From Methylocystaceae bacterium (GTDB taxonomy: Bacteria > Pseudomonadota > Alphaproteobacteria > Rhizobiales > Beijerinckiaceae): a stretch of DNA of 8,600 nt. Positions 1 to 5,379 of this stretch are shown piece after piece (the stretch's first letter is position 1; every line of letters starts with the position of its first letter). The translations under genes and the position numbers were made by a program. The DNA lies in contig PLZT01000082.1 of the NCBI GenBank assembly GCA_003152255.1, forward strand, positions 1 through 8,600. The letters are read 5' to 3'. The notes under the pieces are model-generated. The model searched no databases and was not told the DNA's origin. It was given only the letters and a program-made list of their open reading frames with translations.

Positions 1-257
1 AAAACGGTCGTTTAAAAACGTCGCCGAAGTGCTGTTTCGGCTGCTCGGTTTCCAGGGGCTAAGGGGAATAGGCCAAAAAGCGGGATTTTTCGGCTATCTG
101 AGGCGTAAAAGCCGTATCCAAGGCGGCTGCGGACGGCCAAACGCCAAACAGCGAGGGTTTCCCCTGGATGTAGCGGCGGGGCATCCAGAAAGTTGTCGCT
201 ATGGCTCAATCAAAATATGTGATAACTTGAATAAAACTATGTAGGCCACTGGAATAT
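1..257. other. Left flank of the transposon; no secure gene
   Basis: This stretch precedes the interrupted RHE_PE00001-family gene. Short open frames exist on both strands (about 65 codons leftward from 209, about 70 codons rightward from 29), but neither gives a product I recognise and both use weak or non-ATG starts without a clear ribosome binding site. A 7-bp perfect inverted repeat, CTGGATG (164-170) and CATCCAG (182-188) with an 11-base loop, lies in the middle and has no T tract after it. The last 50 bases are AT-richer than the rest, as expected of the promoter region for the gene starting at 258. Confidence 0.5.
193..221 (+). promoter_or_regulatory. Weak sigma-70-like promoter for the interrupted gene
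   Basis: TTGTCG (193-198) and TATGTG (216-221) are separated by 17 bases and lie about 40 bases upstream of ATG 258, in an AT-rich patch. The -10 match is poor (3 of 6), and GATAAC at 221-226 is an alternative. The ribosome binding site is only a GGA at 251-253. The position fits; the motifs alone would not be convincing. Confidence 0.25.
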
Positions 258-300
258 ATGAACATCTTTTCCACAAGCTCGCTTGGCCACGATGGGCTGC
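258..300 (+). pseudogene. RHE_PE00001-family (DUF1612) gene, 5' fragment cut by the transposon
   Basis: ATG 258 opens a frame reading MNIFSTSSLGHDGL, which stops making sense at base 300, where the transposon begins. Joining base 300 to base 7178 (one copy of the GCTGC duplication kept) continues without a shift into QAPLEAASDALARLDER, the N-terminal part of the RHE_PE00001-family product encoded to the right of the element. The reconstructed gene has 374 codons including the stop. This fragment holds the true start codon and its promoter. The insertion separates them from the other 96% of the gene by almost 7 kb. Confidence 0.85.
296..300 (+). repeat. Target-site duplication, left copy (GCTGC)
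   Basis: GCTGC directly precedes the left terminal repeat and recurs immediately after the right terminal repeat at 7173-7177. Five bases is the duplication length made by Mu, Tn7 and Tn5053/Tn402-type DDE transposases. Its perfect state, and the frame restored when one copy is removed, establish that the element inserted as one unit. Confidence 0.92.
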
Positions 301-324
301 TGTCGGTTTTGCTTAAGGACTTCA
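301..324 (+). repeat. Left terminal inverted repeat
   Basis: The element begins TGTCGGTTTTG followed by CTTAAGGACTTCA. Against the right end read inward, positions 1-11, 13-16 and 20-24 are identical, so 20 of 24 bases match. The TGT...ACA termini are typical of the Mu/Tn7/Tn5053 transposase superfamily. Confidence 0.9.
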
Positions 325-328
325 CTTT

Positions 329-375
329 GAACAGCTAAGTCAAAAATCACCTATCGGATTTTGGCTTAGCTGTTC
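329..375. repeat. 17-bp inverted repeat in the left end of the transposon
   Basis: GAACAGCTAAGTCAAAA (329-345) and TTTTGGCTTAGCTGTTC (359-375) are reverse complements except at one position (340/364), with a 13-base loop. The right arm and loop also contain TCGGATTTTGGCTTA, which resembles TCGGTTTTGCTTA of the terminal repeat with two single-base insertions. No T tract follows on either strand, so a rho-independent terminator for the leftward recombinase gene is unlikely. An inner transposase-binding repeat or a recombinase binding site fits better. A 10-bp palindrome, TTGATATCAA, follows at 397-406. Confidence 0.6.
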
Positions 376-421
376 AATATCAGCTCATTCTCACCATTGA
401 TATCAAACACCTTTCCGACGC

Positions 422-1522
422 CTATAATCCCGCCGCTTTGGTAAGATTGACGCGGAATCGATCGCGTTTCCTCTGATATCGGCGGGTCATCTCAGCACTG
501 GCGTGGCCGAGGTGCTTTTGGACGTGGGCTTCCTCGATTTGCGCCGAGCTGGCGAGGCCGGCGCGCAGCGAATGGCCGGCGAAGGCGCGCTTGCGCTCTC
601 CTTCGGGGAGATCACCGCGCACGCCCGCCTTAAGCACGCATTTTTGCACGAGCCTTGCGACATGCTTGTCGGTAAGCCGCTCGGCGGCGACGCCGGCGTT
701 CTTCTTGGCGATGCGGCGGAACAGCGGGCCGTGCGTGATACGGCCAAGCCGCATCCAGGTCTCCAGCAAAGCGACAGGGCAGGTGTCGGGGCGGGAGCCG
801 CGCCCAATCTCCACTTCGCGCCAGCCCGTCTTGCCGTTGATCGTCAGCAGGACGCCGCCGTCGAGAATTTCGATCCAGCCGGTTCCGTCCTCGGTCTGCT
901 CGGGGCCGCGATCGAGGCCGGTGATTTCGGAGCGGCGGAGCCCTCCGGCGAAGCCGATCGCCAAAATGGCGCGGTCGCGCAAGCCGCGCAGATCCATGTC
1001 GAGGACGCCGAGCATGGCGAGCAGTTCGTCGGCGAAGATCGCCTCCTTCTGAACGGGAGGCCTACCGTGCTGGCGGCGGATTCCTGCGAGGACCGTCGAT
1101 ATATGGCGGTCTCGAGAGTCTAGCGGGTCGCCCAGCTGGCGGTAATTCCAGCAAATCCCGGAAAGGCGGCGCTCCAGCGTGGCGACGCTTGTCGGCTCCG
1201 CGCCGTGTCCAGCGCCGTCGGCGGAGGCGGCGAGATAGAGTCCGACCGTCTGCGGGTCGGGTGGCAGTTGTGGCAGACCCTGCCGGCGAAGCCAGGAGGA
1301 AAAATGTCGCCAATCGGAGTCGTAAGCGCGCTGGGTGTTGTTGGCCCGGGCGGCGCGGGCGTAGTTTTTAGCGGTCTCGGCGAGCGCGGCGAGGTGATCG
1401 TTTTGTGGGGCGCGGGGAGAGGGCAAAACGCCTTTGTCGGCATTTGTTCCGTTTGCGTTCTCATTTTCCCGACGACTCGAAGGGCTGTTCGTGGGGCTGT
1501 TTGAGGCAATTTCGTCCGACAC
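422..1522 (-). CDS. Tyrosine-type site-specific recombinase (integrase family)
   Basis: The product cuts and rejoins DNA at specific sites through a phosphotyrosine intermediate. From the start chosen here it has 366 residues; numbers below count from an alternative TTG at 1579 that would add 19. An N-terminal core-binding (SAM-like) domain covers about 60-170 (NTQRAYDSDWRHFSSW). The catalytic domain covers about 178-375 and shows the full set: R215 in GGLRRSE, K250 in NGKTG, H336 and R339 in HSLRAG, H359 in LGHAS, and nucleophile Y368 in RRYQR. I prefer GTG 1522 because GGAA lies 8 bases upstream and because a 25-bp palindrome then falls in the leader instead of the coding region. In Tn5053-type elements this position is held by a serine resolvase, so resolution of cointegrates is the likely job. 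Integration of circular intermediates is an alternative. Confidence 0.9.
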   Translation of the reverse strand: MSDEIASNSPTNSPSSRRENENANGTNADKGVLPSPRAPQNDHLAALAETAKNYARAARANNTQRAYDSDWRHFSSWLRRQGLPQLPPDPQTVGLYLAASADGAGHGAEPTSVATLERRLSGICWNYRQLGDPLDSRDRHISTVLAGIRRQHGRPPVQKEAIFADELLAMLGVLDMDLRGLRDRAILAIGFAGGLRRSEITGLDRGPEQTEDGTGWIEILDGGVLLTINGKTGWREVEIGRGSRPDTCPVALLETWMRLGRITHGPLFRRIAKKNAGVAAERLTDKHVARLVQKCVLKAGVRGDLPEGERKRAFAGHSLRAGLASSAQIEEAHVQKHLGHASAEMTRRYQRKRDRFRVNLTKAAGL

Positions 1523-1541
1523 TGCAGGGGTTCCGAATCGC

Positions 1542-1566
1542 GTCCGATAAACTAACGTTATCGGAC
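1542..1566. promoter_or_regulatory. Perfect 9-7-9 palindrome upstream of the recombinase gene; putative core site or operator
   Basis: GTCCGATAA (1542-1550) and TTATCGGAC (1558-1566) are exact reverse complements with a 7-base spacer, ACTAACG. Arms of 9-13 bp around a 6-8 bp spacer are the usual layout of a tyrosine-recombinase core site. The palindrome lies between the divergent recombinase and DUF1403 genes. On the leftward strand it overlaps a possible promoter (TTGTCT, 16 bases, GATAAC), so it could also autoregulate the recombinase. A further GTCCGA half-site occurs at 1514-1519, and a related TATCGGA lies at 353-359 inside the left-end hairpin. Confidence 0.55.
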
Positions 1567-1644
1567 ATTCCTTTCGCAAGACAAGCGCGGCGGTTTTCTC
1601 CGAATAAATAGTGACAAAGCGCCGTCTTGCGCTACGATTCCGTC

Positions 1645-2700
1645 ATGCTCCGATTCGACTCCGATGCGCTTTCCGATGCCGAGATCGCGCCCGTCGCGGC
1701 GGCGGCGCGATCCGCGCGCAAAAAATCGGCGTCGGAATCAATCACGTTAAATTTCCCGGTGGAACGGGGCTTTCCACGCTGGGCGCGGATCGGCGAAAAT
1801 GCTGTCCGCGCCGGCGATCCTGTCTTCTTCGCCGGAGCTGGGCTCGCTTTGTTGGATCATTTTCTCGCCGCCTCGCCGCCCTTCGCCGGCGCGCTGCGCC
1901 AGCGCCTCGCTCTGCGAGCCGCCGCCGCCTGCGTGAAAATGGCGCGGCTGCGAGAAGACGCCGCCGGCCTGCGCGACGCCGAACATCTGGCTCCGGGCGC
2001 CGGGACGACGCAGACCAGCCTCGCCGGGCGCGTTCATCGCCTGTGGCGCCTCTTCGCGTCCCGCCCAATGCGGCTCGACGCCTCGACCTTGCGAATCGCG
2101 GCTGATCTTGTTGGATTGACGGACGCCACGAGTTTCGACGGCCTCGCCGGCGCCTTGCGGGACATCGTGGCCGGCGCCGAGCATCCGCTCGCGGCGGCCG
2201 TGGGCGCGAGCGCCGCGGCGATGAAACTGCTTACGGACGCGCCACCGGTCGACGTCGAGATTTTCGCGCTCTGGCTGTCGGACCTCGCCTTGGCGCAACG
2301 ACTCGGCTGGGACGCGCCGGTTCCGCTGCTCGCCACGGCGATTGCGCATGCGTCTTTGCGTCGCGGCCCAAGCGGCAAGCGTCCGCGTCCGGCCGATCCG
2401 GATTGGGTCGACGCTGCGGCCGGCGCTTACGCGATGGCCGCCCAAGAGGCTTACGCTCTCGCCGGTGAGTTGGCGCGCGCTGGCGAAAAACTTCTCGCCG
2501 CCCAGCCCAAATTGCGGGCCAAGAGCGCCGGGCGGGTCATCGAATTGTTGCTCTCGGACGATGCCGTGTCGCCTGCGCGAGCCGCGAAGGCCGCGCGGCT
2601 ATCCGATCGCGCCGCCCGCCGCTTGTTCGATCGGCTCATCGAGCTTGGAGCCGTGCGCGAACTCTCCGGCCGCCCGAATTTTCGGCTCTATGGCTTGTGA
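1645..2700 (+). CDS. DUF1403 family protein
   Basis: The 351-residue product is recognised as DUF1403 by long characteristic stretches, among them GFPRWARIGENAV, DPVFFAGAGLALLD, VHRLWRLFASRP, VDVEIFALWLSDLALAQRLGW and PLLATAIAHASLRRGP. The biochemical function of the family is unknown to me. The first 280 residues are helical and alanine-rich without membrane segments or a signal peptide. The last 60 form a winged-helix-like unit: a helix (RVIELLLS), a helix-turn-helix (SPARAAKAARLSDRAARRLFDRLIELG) and a wing (RELSGRPNFRLY), so DNA or protein contact is likely. ATG 1645 is preferred to a TTG at 1627 because the family-like sequence MLRFDSDALSDAEIAPVAAA begins there, although no good ribosome binding site precedes it. 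It is followed after 9 bases by scpB, and the two are probably one transcript. The scpB partner suggests a role in a condensin-like or segregation-related complex; that is inference. Confidence 0.85.
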   Translation: MLRFDSDALSDAEIAPVAAAARSARKKSASESITLNFPVERGFPRWARIGENAVRAGDPVFFAGAGLALLDHFLAASPPFAGALRQRLALRAAAACVKMARLREDAAGLRDAEHLAPGAGTTQTSLAGRVHRLWRLFASRPMRLDASTLRIAADLVGLTDATSFDGLAGALRDIVAGAEHPLAAAVGASAAAMKLLTDAPPVDVEIFALWLSDLALAQRLGWDAPVPLLATAIAHASLRRGPSGKRPRPADPDWVDAAAGAYAMAAQEAYALAGELARAGEKLLAAQPKLRAKSAGRVIELLLSDDAVSPARAAKAARLSDRAARRLFDRLIELGAVRELSGRPNFRLYGL

Positions 2701-2709
2701 GGCTTAGCG

Positions 2710-3438
2710 ATGGGCCGTCCCAAAAAACGCGAACAGGATGCGCTGTTCGATAGAGACCTCGCCGATGTTCCGGGCGGCGCACGCTGGCGTGAATGGATGG
2801 GCCGCGTCGAGGCGGCGATCTTCGCCGCGCGCGATCCCGTGCCCCGCGAAGCGCTGGCGAAACTCGTCGGACAGAGTTGCAAACTCGACGATCTTATCGC
2901 CGACATTGTCGACGAACTTCGCGCACGCCCTTACGATCTCGTCTTCGTCGCCGGCGGCTATCAGCTGCGCACCAAACCGCGCTTTTCGGCCGCGATCCGG
3001 GCGGCGAATGCTGGCGAGCTTCGCGACGTGGGCCTTCCCGAACTGACGCCGACCGAACTTCTGGCGGTGACTGCGATCGCTTATCTGCAACCCGCCACCC
3101 GCGCGGAAATCTCGCGGCTCGCCGGCAAGGAAATCAGCCGCGACGTCATCGGCCGCCTGAAGCGTCTCGATCTCATCGACGGGACCTTGCGCGCGCCGGA
3201 ACCTGGCGCGCCCTTCGCCTATGTCACGACAAAAAAGTTCCTGGAGGTTTTTGGGCTGGCGACGCTGCGCGACCTTCCCGACATCGAACGGCTTGAAGAC
3301 GAAGGTTTGTTGCGGCGGCCTCAATCGGACATCGATCTCGACGGCGCCTTGGGGCTTGTCGAAGACGACGGCCAAGTTTTCGAAGGGGACAGTGAGTTCG
3401 AGGGCGCCGAGTTCGAAGACACGGCCGATGGCGTATAG
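2710..3438 (+). CDS. scpB: ScpB homologue (SMC-Scp complex subunit family), transposon-borne
   Basis: Classical ScpB is a dimer of two winged-helix domains that binds the kleisin ScpA and regulates the SMC condensin in chromosome segregation. This 242-residue protein has both units. The first covers about 30-95 (VEAAIFAARDPVPREALAKL and GGYQLRTKPRFSAAIR). The second covers about 110-195 (LTPTELLAVTAIAYLQPATR, AEISRLAGKEISRDVIGRLK and FAYVTTKKFLEVFGLATLRDLP). Residues 200-242 form a strongly acidic tail. The start is ATG 2710 with TGAGG (2698-2702, overlapping the DUF1403 stop) 7 bases upstream, so translation is probably coupled to the upstream gene. No scpA or smc is nearby: the protein must recruit host ScpA/SMC, use DUF1403 as partner, or have a different task. 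It is not expected to be the host's housekeeping copy. Confidence 0.9.
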   Translation: MGRPKKREQDALFDRDLADVPGGARWREWMGRVEAAIFAARDPVPREALAKLVGQSCKLDDLIADIVDELRARPYDLVFVAGGYQLRTKPRFSAAIRAANAGELRDVGLPELTPTELLAVTAIAYLQPATRAEISRLAGKEISRDVIGRLKRLDLIDGTLRAPEPGAPFAYVTTKKFLEVFGLATLRDLPDIERLEDEGLLRRPQSDIDLDGALGLVEDDGQVFEGDSEFEGAEFEDTADGV

Positions 3439-3479
3439 GAGCCCGAGTCGCCGCGCATCCGGAGCTCCCGACGCGCACC

Positions 3480-3536
3480 GACGGCGCCATAAGCCGCCAG
3501 CAATGAATGCAATTTGGCGGTGCCCGCGCCGTCTTT
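3480..3536 (+). terminator. Two-tier hairpin with short T run after scpB; possible terminator
   Basis: GACGGCGC (3480-3487) pairs with GCGCCGTC (3526-3533), and inside it CCGCCA (3494-3499) pairs with TGGCGG (3515-3520). TTT follows directly at 3534-3536. It lies 42 bases after the scpB stop codon. The T run is short and the inner loop long, so it is a plausible rather than a strong rho-independent terminator. Confidence 0.4.
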
Positions 3537-3557
3537 AAGATGGCGACTCCTTGGTTT

Positions 3558-3575
3558 CCACTCGTTTTCGAGTGG
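3558..3575. repeat. Perfect 7-bp hairpin with TTTT loop
   Basis: CCACTCG (3558-3564) and CGAGTGG (3569-3575) enclose TTTT. There is no T tract on either side in either orientation, so it is not an ordinary terminator. It may help to separate the converging scpB and tniQ transcripts, or be part of a longer structured RNA. Confidence 0.4.
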
Positions 3576-3718
3576 CGCCCGCGACATCAGTCGGCGCAGC
3601 AACGGTTGTGTGCTGGCGGTAATCCCGCCCGCCGCTACGATCGTCCGTCGCCAGGCGGCGATCACGGCGTCGGGCTCCACGCAAAGATGTATATCAAATC
3701 GTTGGTCGAAGCAGTTTC

Positions 3719-4492
3719 CTACGCGCGTGACGCAACGGATTCGCTCGACTGTCGACAGTCTCGTGAATTTCTCATTGCTTGGGGCTCTTGCAGAGAGGGT
3801 AAGGCGATAATCCGCTTGATCAGCGTGCTTTTCTCCAAAAAGCCCTTCGCCGCTTCGAGCCGGACCAGATCGTCGATCAGTTCCGCTGCCTTGCGCGTCG
3901 CCGGCGCGAGTTTAGGCGCCTTGGCTTGGCGGAGATCGAATCCGCAGACAGCACATCGGTGTTGAGAAACGAGCGCACGTTGATTGAAGGGCACGAGGCC
4001 CTGGCGGCAAGCGGGACAACGGTCGAGCAGACCCCGTCGATGTCGCCGGCAGGTCATGACGCTGGCGCGGCGCCACTCCTGTCGAAAATATGGCGTCTCG
4101 TCTTCGGCGAGGCACACAGGGCAGAACTGCTGCCACGTCGCATGTTTTTGGTCCGCTTGGGCTCGGCGGAGCGGCAGGAGCAGCGGCCGCCATTTCTTGG
4201 CGCCGATCGTCATGGCCATGATCCTATCGCGGTCGACGCCGGTCTGATGATGCAAGAGGTTCAGCACGGTTCCCGGCAAGGCGAGGTCGAGCCGCGCCGA
4301 CCAGGCGCCGGAGCCGAACCCGAGCTCTTCCCCGAAATGTCGCGGCGACAGGCCGTGAGCGAGAGCGAGCCGATGCAGCCAGCTCGACAAAAGTTCGTCA
4401 CGCAGGGGCGTCACCTTCACCGGCCAACGTTCGGGGAAAAGTGTCGCGAGACGCGGCTGCACTTCGATCGCGGGACCGGCGTGTCCGCGCAT
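3719..4492 (-). CDS. tniQ: TniQ family transposition protein
   Basis: TniQ proteins work with TniA and TniB in Tn5053- and Tn7-type transposition and, as TnsD/TniQ, can choose the target site. The 257-residue product opens with the typical TniQ segment (LFPERWPVKVTPLRDELLSS, WLHRLALAHGLSPRHF; about 19-53). Zinc-binding pairs follow: C124/C127 (CPVC), C148 and H151 (CRRH), C159/C162 (CPAC) and C180/C183 (CAVC). It begins 2 bases after the tniB stop, as the last gene of the tniABQ operon. It is short beside the roughly 400 residues of Tn5053 TniQ, and its last 40 residues look unlike a folded domain, so a small frameshift near the T5 run in the minus strand around 3840, or natural truncation, is possible. 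The family assignment is secure; the true C-terminus is not. Confidence 0.87.
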   Translation of the reverse strand: MRGHAGPAIEVQPRLATLFPERWPVKVTPLRDELLSSWLHRLALAHGLSPRHFGEELGFGSGAWSARLDLALPGTVLNLLHHQTGVDRDRIMAMTIGAKKWRPLLLPLRRAQADQKHATWQQFCPVCLAEDETPYFRQEWRRASVMTCRRHRRGLLDRCPACRQGLVPFNQRALVSQHRCAVCGFDLRQAKAPKLAPATRKAAELIDDLVRLEAAKGFLEKSTLIKRIIALPSLQEPQAMRNSRDCRQSSESVASRA

Positions 4493-4494
4493 GC

Positions 4495-5373
4495 TTAAAG
4501 CAGCTCTTGCCGCAGCGCCGATCGCCGGCGCTCAGTGAGAGGCGTGTAATCGAGCGCGTCAAGCGATCGCGGCGTGATCCGTTCGGCGCCGTCACGGACC
4601 GCCAGCACGGCGGCCTCGGCGAGAATGCGCACCGTTTCGCCGATCAAGCCCTCGGACATGGAGAACACGCGGCGGGCGATGGCTTCTTGCGACAAATCGG
4701 ACGGATGCGCGAGCGGCAAGGCCGCCTCCAACGTGTCGAGCAGCGTCAGATAGGGCTCGCCGTAGCGCCAGCGCGGCACGGGCAGGGCCTGGAACCGGCT
4801 CGCCATTTCCGGCGTGGCGTTGACGTGATCATAGACGGCGACTTCGCCGATCAGCACCGGCGAGACGTCATATTCCCGGCCGAGCCGCCTGAGGAATGCG
4901 AAAATCGCCTCGATGTCGCGCGCGCGGCCGCGTAGCGCATTGTGGAATTCGTCGAAGATCAGGATGCGGGGGCGCAGCGCCTTGAGCAAGGCGTCGACCT
5001 GCTCCGCCAGCCGAGAGACCGAGCGAAGCCCACTCGCCGGCGCACCCAACCCGGCAATCACGCTCGCATAGAAATGCGCCAGGCCCGTTCCCTCCCGTGT
5101 CTGCACGATCCAGGCCTTGCGTTGGCTCACGGCTTGAAGGTGGTGCAGGACGAAGCGCTCGGCGATCATCGTCTTGCCGTTGGCGTAGGGACCAACCAGC
5201 ATCAGCCCGTCCGTGCGCAGCATCGTCGGCCGCTCCAGCAATTCCTCGAGGCGCCGATGCGCGGCGAGCGCGGCGTCCGTGCCGATCCAGCGCGGGGCGC
5301 GGATGAAGGCGATGCGCTCCGCCTCCGGCGCGGCCAAGATGGCTCGCACATGTTCGAAAAGGTGCTCGGTCAC
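4495..5373 (-). CDS. tniB: TniB family AAA+ ATPase, transposition regulator
   Basis: TniB is the ATP-dependent partner of the transposase, analogous to MuB and TnsC: it binds target DNA and activates TniA. The 292-residue product is close to the usual length. It carries a family-typical N-terminal segment (RAPRWIGTDAALAAHRRLEE, about 25-44), Walker A GPYANGKT (61-68) and Walker B ILIFDEFHN (137-145, with D141 and E142). An arginine-rich sensor region follows (MASRFQALPVPRW). Start is GTG 5373, 6 bases after the tniA stop codon. The stop lies 2 bases ahead of the tniQ ATG, so the three genes form a tight operon read leftward. No inactivating change is visible. Confidence 0.93.
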   Translation of the reverse strand: MTEHLFEHVRAILAAPEAERIAFIRAPRWIGTDAALAAHRRLEELLERPTMLRTDGLMLVGPYANGKTMIAERFVLHHLQAVSQRKAWIVQTREGTGLAHFYASVIAGLGAPASGLRSVSRLAEQVDALLKALRPRILIFDEFHNALRGRARDIEAIFAFLRRLGREYDVSPVLIGEVAVYDHVNATPEMASRFQALPVPRWRYGEPYLTLLDTLEAALPLAHPSDLSQEAIARRVFSMSEGLIGETVRILAEAAVLAVRDGAERITPRSLDALDYTPLTERRRSALRQELL

Positions 5374-5379
5374 GTCCCG

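Larger units (their letters stand above)
3439..3718. other. Convergent intergenic region between scpB and tniQ
   Basis: Two hairpin-forming sequences lie here (3480-3533 and 3558-3575). No product I recognise is encoded on either strand. On the leftward strand one frame stays open from inside tniQ (about 3850) across the tniQ stop and on into the antisense of scpB. On the rightward strand a frame is open from 3507 into tniQ. Neither has a convincing start or homology. The stretch around 3680-3790 is less GC-rich than its surroundings. Confidence 0.5.

Noticed and set aside
164..188. CTGGATG/CATCCAG hairpin as a terminator
   Set aside because: The stem is short, the loop is 11 bases, and no T run follows on either strand.
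12..244. Small open frames on both strands of the left flank
   Set aside because: There is no recognisable product, the leftward frame starts with TTG, neither has a clear ribosome binding site, and long frames arise by chance in GC-rich DNA.
503..1123. Long rightward open frames opposite the recombinase and tniA/tniB genes
   Set aside because: They are antisense shadows of genes with clear catalytic motifs, caused by high third-position GC content.
422..1579. Prophage or integrative conjugative element marked by the integrase
   Set aside because: No phage, conjugation or excisionase genes are present, and the tniABQ ends plus the 5-bp duplication fully account for the mobile unit.
3321..3965. 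Open frames in the scpB-tniQ spacer as separate genes
   Set aside because: They overlap scpB or tniQ on the opposite strand and show no recognisable domain or convincing start. Kept only as a note on the tniQ end.
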